DNA of 64,000 nt from Gammaproteobacteria bacterium UBA5109 (GTDB lineage Bacteria; Pseudomonadota; Gammaproteobacteria; Pseudomonadales; Pseudohongiellaceae). Below are positions 43,561 through 52,437 of this stretch, piece after piece. The notes below the pieces were generated by a model. That model did not search any database and had not been told where the DNA came from. It saw only the letters and a program-made list of their open reading frames with translations. Within the stretch, counting starts at the first letter, position 1, and each line of letters begins with the position of its first letter. The stretch spans positions 7,361-71,360 of the forward strand of contig DHZH01000004.1 of NCBI GenBank assembly GCA_002414385.1, given 5' to 3'. The position numbers and the translations under genes are program-made.

Positions 43561-44318
43561 TGGATATAATCAATACCGTATTTGTCCGTAATAATTTAAT
43601 CGTTGCCTTTGCCCTGGTCGGGCTTGTGATCTGGGTTTCCTACTTTTTGGCGGACAAATTGACGAAGGGTCGTATCCATGGTTCTGCCATTGCCATTGCC
43701 CTGGGCCTGGTGGCCGCTTATTACGGTGGAGTTGTAAGTGGCGGCAATACCGGTCTTGCCGATGTCGCCATGCTGGGAGGCATCGGCCTGATGGGCGGCG
43801 GCATGCTGCGTGATTTTGCCATTGTGGCGACAGCATTTGGTGTGCATTTAAGTGAATTGAAAAAAGCCGGACTGGCGGGAGTGATATCCATATTTGCCGG
43901 TGTAATAGTCTCTTTCGTCGTTGGTGCTGCGATTGCTGTCATGTTCGGTTACACCGATGCGGCAGAAATCACTACCATTGGCGCAGGTGCTGTCACTTAC
44001 ATTGTTGGTCCGGTCACCGGTGAAGCCATAGGTGCGTCCAATGAAGTCATTACCCTGAGTGTTGCGGCTGGACTGGTTAAATCCATTCTGGTCATGATTG
44101 GTACACCCCTGGTAGCGCGCCTGATCGGCCTGGACAATCCGCAGTCCGCCATGGTTTTCGGCGGCCTGATGGGCACCACCAGTGGAGTAGCTGCAGGACT
44201 GGCTGCCACTGATCCAAAGCTCGTTCCTTATGGAGCCATGACTGCCACTTTCTATACCGGAGTAGGCTGTCTGCTGGGTCCGTCCATTCTGTTTTTTATT
44301 GTCAGTGGAATTTTTTAG
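43560..44318 (+). CDS. madM: Malonate transporter subunit MadM
   Basis: 252 residues, about eight helices, very hydrophobic. 'LADVAMLGGIGLMGGGMLRD' and 'FAIVATAFGVHLSELKKAGL' together with 'GAVTYIVGPVTGEAIGASNE' match MadM. It is co-translated with MadL. The malonyl-CoA synthetase gene follows after 47 bases, so the operon imports and activates malonate. Confidence 0.92.
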   Translation: MDIINTVFVRNNLIVAFALVGLVIWVSYFLADKLTKGRIHGSAIAIALGLVAAYYGGVVSGGNTGLADVAMLGGIGLMGGGMLRDFAIVATAFGVHLSELKKAGLAGVISIFAGVIVSFVVGAAIAVMFGYTDAAEITTIGAGAVTYIVGPVTGEAIGASNEVITLSVAAGLVKSILVMIGTPLVARLIGLDNPQSAMVFGGLMGTTSGVAAGLAATDPKLVPYGAMTATFYTGVGCLLGPSILFFIVSGIF

Positions 44319-44365
44319 GGAATGATTTTCCACCATAAACTGTTTATTTTTGGAGGCCAATATCA

Positions 44366-45850
44366 ATGCACACAGGTTCATTTCCCCACTTAGGCGATGA
44401 CAATTCCCGAACAGCTCTGGTTGACGGGGATCAACGTTTTACTTACGCAGAAGTCAACCAGTGCATTAATCGTTTTGCCACAGGATTACTTGGCGAAAAA
44501 GATGATTTACAGGAAGAGCGTATCGCCTTCTTTATTCCGGCCAGCCTCGATTATGTCACGGTCATGCATGGCGTTTGGCGTGCCGGTGGTATTGCCGTCC
44601 CCCTCAATGTTGCTTCTGCTGTTGCTGAACTGGAACACTATCTGAGCAGCGCCAGCGTGACCAGGATGATAGCCAATGGTGAATATCAGGACTCACTGCG
44701 GGATCTGTGTAATGAACTTGATATTGAGCTTCTATCGGTCGAAGAGGTATTGGCTGAAACACCAGGAAAGCTCCCCGAAATTACCGACGACCGCCGTGCC
44801 ATGATGCTGTTTACCAGTGGAACAACCAATAAGCCCAAGGGCGTCGTCAGCACCCACAAGACCATCCGTGCCCAGATAACCACCCTGATAGATGCCTGGG
44901 CCTGGACTGAAGATGATGCAATTCCCCTGTTCCTGCCACTGCATCATATTCACGGCATCATCAACATACTCAGTTGCGGATTATGGGCCGGCGCAACAGT
45001 TCATCTGTTTGCCAAATTTGATATTCCCCGTATCACCGATCAGATTATTGCCGGAACCTATAATGTATTTATGGCGGTTCCGACCATCTACGTGAAACTG
45101 ATCCAGTATTTTGAAAGCATTGATGCAGAGCGGGTAGAAAAAATCTGTGCCGGTTTTAAAGCCATGCGCCTGAATATATCCGGATCAGCCGCCTGCCCCG
45201 TCAAGCTGTTTAAGCAATGGCAGGAACTGACCGGCCAGGTCCTGCTGGAACGTTATGGCATGACCGAAATCGGCATGGGAATTTCCAACCCGTATAACGG
45301 AGAACGCCGGGCCGGTTATGTCGGACTGCCTCTGCCCGGTGTGGAAGTACAGCTTTTTGATGAAAATGACCAAGCTATCAATGAAGAAAGCAAGGCCGGT
45401 GAAATCCGTATCAAGGGAGATAATGTTTTTCTTGAATACTGGAACAATGAGAGAGCGACGGAAGAAAGCTTCAGGGATGGCTGGTTCTGTACCGGTGATG
45501 TGGCTGTCATTGAAGACGGTTATTACCGCATTATGGGACGCTCTTCCGTGGACATCATCAAGTCCGGAGGCTACAAACTTTCTGCCCTGGAAATCGAAGG
45601 AGTATTGTTGACTCACGATGCCATCAGCGAAGTTGCTGTCATCGGCGTGGAAGATGACACCTGGGGCGAGGCTGTCACGGCCTTTCTGGTATTGAAGGAT
45701 GGTGCCGGCCTGGAATATGAGGCACTGAAAAACTGGTGCGACGGAAAAATGTCTTCCTACAAGATCCCCAAAGATATAAAAATTGTCGATGCTTTGCCGC
45801 GCAATGCCATGGGAAAAGTCACCAAGCCAGCACTTAAAAAATTAATCTAG
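44366..45850 (+). CDS. matB: Malonyl-CoA synthetase
   Basis: 494 residues, an ANL-superfamily acyl-CoA synthetase of the usual MatB size. 'MLFTSGTTNKPKGVVSTHK' (P-loop), 'LFLPLHHIHGIINILSCGLW' (substrate region), 'LERYGMTEIGMGISNPYNGE' and 'GWFCTGDVAVIEDGYYRIMG' (the hinge and ATP-binding motifs) and the catalytic Lys in 'NAMGKVTKPALKK'. MatB forms malonyl-CoA from malonate, ATP and CoA. No malonyl-CoA decarboxylase (MatA) or Mdc subunit is in the window, so malonyl-CoA would feed fatty-acid synthesis or another route outside. Confidence 0.9.
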   Translation: MHTGSFPHLGDDNSRTALVDGDQRFTYAEVNQCINRFATGLLGEKDDLQEERIAFFIPASLDYVTVMHGVWRAGGIAVPLNVASAVAELEHYLSSASVTRMIANGEYQDSLRDLCNELDIELLSVEEVLAETPGKLPEITDDRRAMMLFTSGTTNKPKGVVSTHKTIRAQITTLIDAWAWTEDDAIPLFLPLHHIHGIINILSCGLWAGATVHLFAKFDIPRITDQIIAGTYNVFMAVPTIYVKLIQYFESIDAERVEKICAGFKAMRLNISGSAACPVKLFKQWQELTGQVLLERYGMTEIGMGISNPYNGERRAGYVGLPLPGVEVQLFDENDQAINEESKAGEIRIKGDNVFLEYWNNERATEESFRDGWFCTGDVAVIEDGYYRIMGRSSVDIIKSGGYKLSALEIEGVLLTHDAISEVAVIGVEDDTWGEAVTAFLVLKDGAGLEYEALKNWCDGKMSSYKIPKDIKIVDALPRNAMGKVTKPALKKLI

Positions 45851-45935
45851 TACCTGCTTTTTTATTCGGGGTTATATATTTTTATTTTAATATTTGATTA
45901 TATTGAGACAATTCAACAAGACTTGTTGTTATCAC

Positions 45936-46502
45936 ATGCCTAAAATTTTACCAGTTTCATTTTTTTTGCTTGTCTTTACCCAGACTGTTTCGGCAGAACC
46001 AATGTTTACACGACTTATTGCTGACCTTGATGAAGTTCGTGGCTACTGTTTTGACCTGAGCGGCTTTGATGAAAATATCAACTGGGACAGAAGAGTTCAG
46101 GCGCATACCTGTAAACAGAACCGCTCTCACGGCGATCAGATTCTGGAATCAGAACGTATTTCCATGAGTGGCGGCAACCTGTATATGCCGGTGTATGACA
46201 TTTGCCTGGGAGCCAGAGATGCCCTGCCCGGCTCGGATATTTTGCTGCAGCACTGCGACGGAAGTGAACTGCAGGCATGGCAGCTAAGCAGTAATGGCAT
46301 GCTGCAGCTGGCCAACAACCCAGAGATGTGTGTTACCGTCGGCTCGGACAGCTTTGAAGCAGTGACTCCAGAAGGATTCCAGCAGTACTGGTACCGCTTG
46401 CTTTTCATTGACTTCTGTTCTTCGGAAAGCGTGGATCGCCAGCAATGGCGCTTTGCAAGCCCGCAAAATTATACGCCGGGCCCTGGCGCAAGAATGCCGT
46501 GA
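45936..46502 (+). CDS. Secreted ricin-type lectin-like protein
   Basis: 188 residues from ATG 45936, which starts the signal peptide (MPKILPVSFFLLVFTQTVSA); the TTG upstream would add a poor extension. The mature part has beta-trefoil (ricin B) features: 'RGYCFDLSG', 'VQAHTCKQN', 'ICLGARDALPGSDILLQHCD', 'LQAWQLSSNGMLQLANNPEM' and 'RQQWRFAS', i.e. repeated Cys-x-D and QxW elements. Such domains bind sugars. It may be a free lectin or a periplasmic ligand binder. It is transcribed alone. Confidence 0.75.
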   Translation: MPKILPVSFFLLVFTQTVSAEPMFTRLIADLDEVRGYCFDLSGFDENINWDRRVQAHTCKQNRSHGDQILESERISMSGGNLYMPVYDICLGARDALPGSDILLQHCDGSELQAWQLSSNGMLQLANNPEMCVTVGSDSFEAVTPEGFQQYWYRLLFIDFCSSESVDRQQWRFASPQNYTPGPGARMP

Positions 46503-46623
46503 TACACCATGCTTTTCCCCGGCAATGGCCCGGGGAAAACCGTTTCCTTCCTGCCATTCTAGTTCAAGATTATTCGTTTAATTGACAAGCAGCTATCTGG
46601 CGATAATTCCTGAATAGGATAGA

Positions 46624-48282
46624 ATGAGGAACAATGCTGACTCTTCATATCCCTCTTTCCCCATGCCTCCAGCTTTAAATCTCCGACTACTCAAGCAAAC
46701 CGCGAGCCTGGTGCTGGCACTGTTTGTGCTCAATTTTGCCCTGACATTTCACAATGTCTGGCCAACACTGGCAATTACTACCCGTTTTGAGTTGTCCGTA
46801 GAGATTGCCATACTGGTTCTGGTACTGGCAGTTTTTTTCCATTTCCGGCGCCGGATCAGGCCTGCCTTGTTATTGTCTCTGGCGGCTGTCCTCACCCTGA
46901 TGACACTTGCCCGCTATGTGGAAGTCACTGCTCCGGCACTGTTCGGTCGACGCGTCAATCTTTACTGGGATGCCCGCTACCTGCCACATGTTACTGAAAT
47001 GCTGACTGAATCTACTCATCCGCTATTACTCGTACTATTTATTGCCGGGGCATTGCTTCTGTTGGGACTTATCTTTACTGCTTTGTATTTTTCCCTGCGA
47101 CGACTTACCCGCGGTTTTGCCAGGCCACTGGAATTTCGCCTGCTATGCAGCCTCATGGCAGCACTGACATTTGCCTATTTTATGGGGCATCTGAACCAGC
47201 CTGTTCATACGCTGAAATATTATTCCCTGCCGCTGAGTCTTACCTACTGGCAGCAAGTGCAATTTATTAACAGCGTAATGGCCAATGAGGCCAGTGATGT
47301 CATACCCGATCAGAGCAGCCTGAAAGATTATGACCTGAGCGCTCTGCAAGGCAGTGATGTTATTGTGCAGTTTATTGAATCCTATGGAGCAACAGCTTTC
47401 GACAATCCAACGCTGGCTTACAGCATTGGCCCGGCTCTGGAGAATTTTACAAACAGTATCAGGGAAACTGAGCGCCGTGTGGTTTCCGCTTTTGTTGAAG
47501 CACCAACTTTTGGCGGTAATTCCTGGTTATCGCATTCCAGCTTTATGACCGGACTGGATATTAATCATCTGTCTACCTACAACCTGTTGATGACCCAGAA
47601 CAGAACAACCCTGTCAGATAAATTCAGCACCCGTGGCTTTCGTCCGGTGGCGCTGATGCCGGGACTACGTGCTGACTGGCCCGAGGGTGCCTTTTACGGC
47701 TTTGAATCCATTTACGGCGCTGAAGAGATCAATTATCAGGGCCCGGAGTTCGGCTGGTGGAGAATCCCCGATCAGTTCTCTTTGCAGAAAATGCATGAAC
47801 TGGAATTTGCAGTGCAGCCACGTGACCCACTTTTCATGTTGTTTACCAGCATTACTCCGCATATGCCCTTTCGTCCGACCCCGCCCTACCAGCCTGACTG
47901 GGATCGTTTGCTGAGCGATAAACCTTATGACGATGAAGCAGTACAGAATGCACTTGATCTGTTACCTGAATGGACCAATTTGCAGCCGGCTTACGCCGGC
48001 ACACTGAATTACACCTTCGCCTACCTCAGTGGATATTTAAGCAGGCATGCTGATGATGATTTTGTCTGGGTCATACTCGGGGATCATCAACCTCCGGCTT
48101 CTGTCAGTGGACAGGATGTGCGCTGGGACGTCCCCGTGCATATTGTTTCTGGCAGGAATGAAATTATCGAATCCTTGCTGGACAGCGGTTTTGTGGAAGG
48201 ACTGCAGCCTGAACCTGCGCCACTCAGCAAGATCTATCTGTTGCCGGATATTCTGCTTTCAGCATTCTCGAGCAGACCATGA
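46624..48282 (+). CDS. Sulfatase-fold membrane phosphoglycerol-transferase-like protein
   Basis: 552 residues. About five N-terminal helices (20-190) are followed by a sulfatase-like extracytoplasmic domain. 'GSDVIVQFIESYGATAF' and 'FGGNSWLSHSSFMTGLDINH' hold the nucleophile region, as in LtaS and OpgB enzymes, and 'TSITPHMPFRPTPPYQPDW' and 'VWVILGDHQPP' are metal-site motifs. In the LtaS/OpgB family the nucleophile is Thr; here Ser is the likely residue. The overlap (ATGA) with the glucan synthase gene points to adding phosphoglycerol or phosphoethanolamine to its product. Confidence 0.8.
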   Translation: MRNNADSSYPSFPMPPALNLRLLKQTASLVLALFVLNFALTFHNVWPTLAITTRFELSVEIAILVLVLAVFFHFRRRIRPALLLSLAAVLTLMTLARYVEVTAPALFGRRVNLYWDARYLPHVTEMLTESTHPLLLVLFIAGALLLLGLIFTALYFSLRRLTRGFARPLEFRLLCSLMAALTFAYFMGHLNQPVHTLKYYSLPLSLTYWQQVQFINSVMANEASDVIPDQSSLKDYDLSALQGSDVIVQFIESYGATAFDNPTLAYSIGPALENFTNSIRETERRVVSAFVEAPTFGGNSWLSHSSFMTGLDINHLSTYNLLMTQNRTTLSDKFSTRGFRPVALMPGLRADWPEGAFYGFESIYGAEEINYQGPEFGWWRIPDQFSLQKMHELEFAVQPRDPLFMLFTSITPHMPFRPTPPYQPDWDRLLSDKPYDDEAVQNALDLLPEWTNLQPAYAGTLNYTFAYLSGYLSRHADDDFVWVILGDHQPPASVSGQDVRWDVPVHIVSGRNEIIESLLDSGFVEGLQPEPAPLSKIYLLPDILLSAFSSRP

Positions 48283-50888
48283 AAAGCTCCAATATATCCA
48301 CAGTACTGGTTATGTTGCTTTTCGGTCTGCTGACTCTGGCTGGCTGGGCAATGCTGAATCAGTCTTATTCTGCACCGGACTGGCCTGAGCGTGTATCAGG
48401 TCTGGCCTTTTCTCCCTACCGCATCCATCAGGATAATATCAGTGGCCCCCTGCCCGACCGCGATGACATAGTTGCTGACCTGGCCATGCTGGCTCCACAC
48501 ACTGATGCCATCAGAACCTACTCGACACTGGATATCTTTTTTGAAATTCCGCAGCTGGCAGCAGAACATGAACTTGAAGTCATGGTTGGAGCCTGGCTGG
48601 ACAGTAATCCCTATACCAATATCGAAGAACTTGAGCGCGCCATTGTATTGTCCGGGCTGGATAATGTCAGCAGTTTGCTGATTGGCAACGAAGTTCTATT
48701 GCGCCAGGAATTGTCTCTCGCCGAACTGATCTCTTTTCTGGACCAGGCCAGAGCAGCCAGTAATAAACCGGTCAGTACAGCCGAAACCTGGATGACCTGG
48801 TTACAGAATCCGCTACTGGCCGAGCATGTTGATTTTATTGCAGTACATATCCTGCCTTACTGGGAAGGTCTCGATGTTACGCAGGCAGTCAATTTCACTC
48901 TCGATAGAATGGATGCGCTCAGCCAGCGCTTTCCGGACAAAAGCATAGTCATCAGCGAAACAGGCTGGCCCAGTGAAGGCCGCACTCGACAGCAGGCAGT
49001 CGCCTCGCAGGCAAACCAGGCTTACTTCCTGCGGCATTTCCTGCAAAAAGCTGCTGACCAAGGCTATAACTACTACCTGATGGAAGCTTTTGATCAGCCA
49101 TGGAAGCGCCGGGATGAAGGCTCCGTTGGTGCGCATTGGGGAATATATGATGTCGAACGGCAGGCAAAGTTTGCCTTCTCCGGTCCCATAAACAGTCTGC
49201 CGGGCTGGCAGTCACTGGCGATATTAAGCATTCTGAGCGGCCTTTTTATCCTCTGTCTGTTCTTCCTCGGCAGTCAGACCCTGACCAACCGCGGCAAGGC
49301 AATGCTGGCAGTCACTGTTTACGGTGTTGCCGCCCTGGTGTGCTGGTTATCAAGTGACTATATCACCATGTACATGACACCCGGCGGCATTATAAGCGGC
49401 CTGATTTTACTCAGCCTGATGCTGGGCATCATCCTGCTTATTTTTTCTGAGACCCATGAATGGGTCGAAGCTCACTGGGTCAGCCACCGTAAGCGTGTCC
49501 TGACGTGTGGACAAAGGGCTGAACAGCAGCCGATGGTTTCAATTCATGTCCCCTGTTATAACGAGCCCCCGGCGATGGTGTGTAAAACACTCGAAGCGCT
49601 CGCCGAGCTGGACTATAAAAATTATGAAGTCATTGTCGTGGACAACAATACCAATGATGTAAAAACCTGGAGACCGGTTCAGGAATATTGTCAGACACTG
49701 GGGCAACGATTTCACTTTCATCATGTCAATCCACTAGGCGGATACAAGTCGGGAGCCCTGAATTACGCCCTGCAGAATACTGTTCAGCAGGCCAGCATTA
49801 TTGCTGTCATTGACAGTGACTATCTTGTAGAACGAAGCTGGTTGCGGGATCTGGTGCCGGCCTTTGCAGACCGCGAACTGGCAATCGTTCAGGCTCCTCA
49901 GGATTATCGTGATGCTGAGCAGTCAGTATTCAAGTTTATGTGTAACGCTGAATATCAGGGCTTTTTTGAAATCGGCATGCTGACCCGCAATGAACGTAAT
50001 GCCATCATCCAGCATGGCACCATGACCATGATCCGTCGTTCAGTACTGGAAGAAGTCGGACAATGGGCGCAATGGTGTATTACTGAGGATGCCGAACTCG
50101 GCTTGCGGATTTTCGAACATGGCTACAAGTCGCTTTACACACCGGTCAGTTATGGCCGTGGCCTGACCCCTGATAATTTTCTTGATTATAAAAAGCAACG
50201 TTACCGCTGGGCTTATGGAGCCATGCAGATTTTAAAACGCCATAGTCGTGAACTTTTTGTCCCCGGAGCAAGCCGGCTCAGTCCGGGACAACGCTATCAT
50301 TTTCTGGCTGGCTGGCTGCCCTGGCTGGCACAGAGTGCCTATCTCATTTTCAGTATCAGCAGTATCCTCTGGTGTATCGGGATGATCGTGGCTCCGCAAA
50401 GCGTTGAGGCTCCACATCGGGCCTTTTCCATTTTCCCGATTCTGTTCTTCGGCTTTAACCTGCTGAAACTGTTCCATCTCTACATTGCCAGGATGAAAGT
50501 TCACCCGGCTAAAGCCCTCGCCGCCGGGATTGCCAGTCTGGCTCTTTCCTATACAATCGGCAAAGCCATGTTGTTTGGACTGTTTACCCGCAATCAGCCT
50601 TTTGTCCGCACCCCCAAACTGGCGGCTCCCCGTCCATTCAGGCAGGCAATAGCAGCTGCTTTTGAAGAAAGTGTGTTACTGCTGGTGTTTATTACCGTGA
50701 TTTTTATTCTGCTGAGCATGCCACATATCAGTTCACCTGATTACAGTCTGTGGCTCTGCCTGCTTGGCATACAGTGTGTCCCTTATGCTGCTGCCCTGCT
50801 GACTTCCCTGCTCAGCACCTTTCATATCAACTTTCCCCTGCCCGACGCCAGGGCTTTGGCAAACAAGCTGGAGGTCAATGAAAATTAG
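48279..50888 (+). CDS. GH17-GT2 fusion, probable beta-1,3-glucan synthase/transferase
   Basis: 869 residues. A signal-anchor helix (about 6-28) precedes a GH17 domain (40-305), with catalytic acid Glu138 in 'IGNEVL' and nucleophile Glu227 in 'SETGWPS'. Three helices (about 310-390) follow, then a GT2 domain with Asp455, D512-S-D514, T-E-D604 and Q640-R-Y-R-W644, then about four C-terminal helices. The same architecture is known from NdvB-type proteins that make beta-1,3-glucans; the GH17 part acts as a transglycosylase that can cyclise or branch the chain. It overlaps the sulfatase-fold gene by ATGA, which implies joint synthesis and decoration of a periplasmic glucan. Confidence 0.86.
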   Translation: MKSSNISTVLVMLLFGLLTLAGWAMLNQSYSAPDWPERVSGLAFSPYRIHQDNISGPLPDRDDIVADLAMLAPHTDAIRTYSTLDIFFEIPQLAAEHELEVMVGAWLDSNPYTNIEELERAIVLSGLDNVSSLLIGNEVLLRQELSLAELISFLDQARAASNKPVSTAETWMTWLQNPLLAEHVDFIAVHILPYWEGLDVTQAVNFTLDRMDALSQRFPDKSIVISETGWPSEGRTRQQAVASQANQAYFLRHFLQKAADQGYNYYLMEAFDQPWKRRDEGSVGAHWGIYDVERQAKFAFSGPINSLPGWQSLAILSILSGLFILCLFFLGSQTLTNRGKAMLAVTVYGVAALVCWLSSDYITMYMTPGGIISGLILLSLMLGIILLIFSETHEWVEAHWVSHRKRVLTCGQRAEQQPMVSIHVPCYNEPPAMVCKTLEALAELDYKNYEVIVVDNNTNDVKTWRPVQEYCQTLGQRFHFHHVNPLGGYKSGALNYALQNTVQQASIIAVIDSDYLVERSWLRDLVPAFADRELAIVQAPQDYRDAEQSVFKFMCNAEYQGFFEIGMLTRNERNAIIQHGTMTMIRRSVLEEVGQWAQWCITEDAELGLRIFEHGYKSLYTPVSYGRGLTPDNFLDYKKQRYRWAYGAMQILKRHSRELFVPGASRLSPGQRYHFLAGWLPWLAQSAYLIFSISSILWCIGMIVAPQSVEAPHRAFSIFPILFFGFNLLKLFHLYIARMKVHPAKALAAGIASLALSYTIGKAMLFGLFTRNQPFVRTPKLAAPRPFRQAIAAAFEESVLLLVFITVIFILLSMPHISSPDYSLWLCLLGIQCVPYAAALLTSLLSTFHINFPLPDARALANKLEVNEN

Positions 50889-50896
50889 AATGGAAG

Positions 50897-51412
50897 CTAT
50901 TTGCTGATTTTGATTTCAACAATCAGGTCGTCAGCCAGTTGTTCCAGGTCAGCCTGCAGGGAATCGAGTTCAACATCTGCCGGAACCCCGAGTAATATAT
51001 TAGCCCTGAAAAGCATGTCACCGGACATCGGCGCAGGGATGCATTCGGTATTCAGCTGTTCAACATTGACTCTTCTGCCGGCCAGAACATGTGAAATCTG
51101 TTTGATAATTCCGGGATGATCATTCCCGACAAGCGTCAGTTTTGCCGTTCTGCTCTGAGCAGATTCTTCTGCTTCTTGTACCTTTTCGATAAGCAGTTTG
51201 AGATTTTTGTCCAGCCCCTTGAGTTCATCAGCCAGCCTGTCCGCAAATTCGTCAGCAACACTTACCCGCAGTATTCCGGCAAACTTGCCTGCCAGTTGTG
51301 ACATACTGCTTTCCAGCCAGTTGCCGTCATTTCTGGCGATGACTTCAGCCAGGGACTCAACCAGTCCGGGTTTGTCATCTGCAATGACTGTAAGCACAAG
51401 ATAAGTTGTCAT
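50897..51412 (-). CDS. GcvR-type double ACT-domain protein
   Basis: 171 residues. Two ACT domains: 'LVLTVIADDKPGLVESLAEV' (5-75) and 'AKLTLVGNDHPGIIKQISHV' (92-165), each with the DxPG-type turn. GcvR proteins bind GcvA and, with glycine, control the glycine-cleavage operon. No gcvA or gcvTHP lies nearby, so the target is not visible. It is convergent with the glucan gene. Confidence 0.82.
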   Translation of the reverse strand: MTTYLVLTVIADDKPGLVESLAEVIARNDGNWLESSMSQLAGKFAGILRVSVADEFADRLADELKGLDKNLKLLIEKVQEAEESAQSRTAKLTLVGNDHPGIIKQISHVLAGRRVNVEQLNTECIPAPMSGDMLFRANILLGVPADVELDSLQADLEQLADDLIVEIKISK

Positions 51413-51518
51413 GGTTTGCCTCAGGGTCCATCGAAAGAACGAACCGGCATTTTAAGTGAAGAGTGCCGGGTTTCAAAATCCAGGACTTTAAACTCCGGAA
51501 ATAAAGAGTTGGCCAATA

Positions 51519-51545
51519 AAAAACCGGCCATATGGCCGGTTTTTT
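51519..51545 (-). terminator. Terminator of the TPR gene
   Basis: The palindrome AAAAACCGGCCATATGGCCGG with its complement continues into a T run on the - strand. It lies 34 bases after the TPR gene stop and upstream of gcvR. Confidence 0.85.
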
Positions 51546-51578
51546 CAATTTCCAATCCCTGGGAATGCTACTCAATAA

Positions 51579-52166
51579 TTATTCCGGTTGCGCAGGTTCT
51601 TCCAGCTTTTGCCGGACTCTCTGCAGCAGCGTTTGTGCTTTTTCCCAACCAGGCATCAATTCAAGCGCCCTTTCATATTGATACTCGGCTTCACGCAGGT
51701 TTCCCATCTGCTCATAGACAATACCCATATTACTGTAGACCGCATGTGGACGAGAGATGCCAAGTTCAAGAGCATCACTGTAGTCTTCCAGGGCCAGTGG
51801 TAACTGGCCGGTGTAATAGTAGGCATTGCCGCGGTTGGCGAGAATCGTCGGACTGTCAGGTATTATGCGGCTGGCCTGATCAAAGTCGCTAAAGGCGCCT
51901 TCATAATCCTGAGTCAGATAACGCAGTACCCCACGATTGTTAAGAGTCGCCGCCCGGTCCCTCGGGTCAAGCCTGATATTCTCCAGCACATAATCACAAG
52001 GCTCAAGAAAGCCTCTCGAGCCAAATTCTAAATTATTCGCCATTTCAACATTTCTTTGGCACTCGCGGGCATAATGATCGCCTCCGAATACCCGCATCGA
52101 CTGTGCTGAGACTGTCAATGGAAAGATCAGAATAATACCCAACGACAAGCATTTTAAAATTTTCAT
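51579..52166 (-). CDS. Exported TPR-repeat protein
   Basis: 195 residues from ATG 52166 (GGGG site upstream; longer reading lacks a signal). Sec signal MKILKCLSLGIILIFPLTVS, cleavage near SAQ. At least three TPR units: 'AATLNNRGVLRYLTQDYEGA', 'PTILANRGNAYYYTGQLPLA' and 'PHAVYSNMGIVYEQMGNLRE'. TPR stacks bind partners. It is probably a periplasmic scaffold of unknown partner. Confidence 0.8.
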   Translation of the reverse strand: MKILKCLSLGIILIFPLTVSAQSMRVFGGDHYARECQRNVEMANNLEFGSRGFLEPCDYVLENIRLDPRDRAATLNNRGVLRYLTQDYEGAFSDFDQASRIIPDSPTILANRGNAYYYTGQLPLALEDYSDALELGISRPHAVYSNMGIVYEQMGNLREAEYQYERALELMPGWEKAQTLLQRVRQKLEEPAQPE

Positions 52167-52437
52167 TTGTTGCCCCCCGCAGTATTTATAGGCTGCTTTC
52201 ATAATGCTACCGGAAATCTGTAAAAGCAAGGCAATTACACTGGCCCGCCTTCTAAAACACTGTTTTAAAGCGCATTTTTAACACCCCTCTAAAATGGGTG
52301 CCTTCCCTTGAAGCTGGATTCACTCCCTTTCAAAAAAATTAATGGTTCAAAAACCAGGCCGGATGCTGGTCTCTTGTCTTGCCGTGTTTTATTCTTCTTG
52401 GGCTTGATACAAAAATAACAAGGAGCCTTAGCCTGTC

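Noticed and set aside
43848..44381. 177-residue antisense frame over madM
   Set aside because: Low-complexity, Ser/Asn/Gly-rich product that mirrors the repetitive codons of a membrane protein.
46513..46539. Strong hairpin after the lectin-like gene
   Set aside because: Stem is good but no T run follows on the + strand; not listed as a confident terminator.
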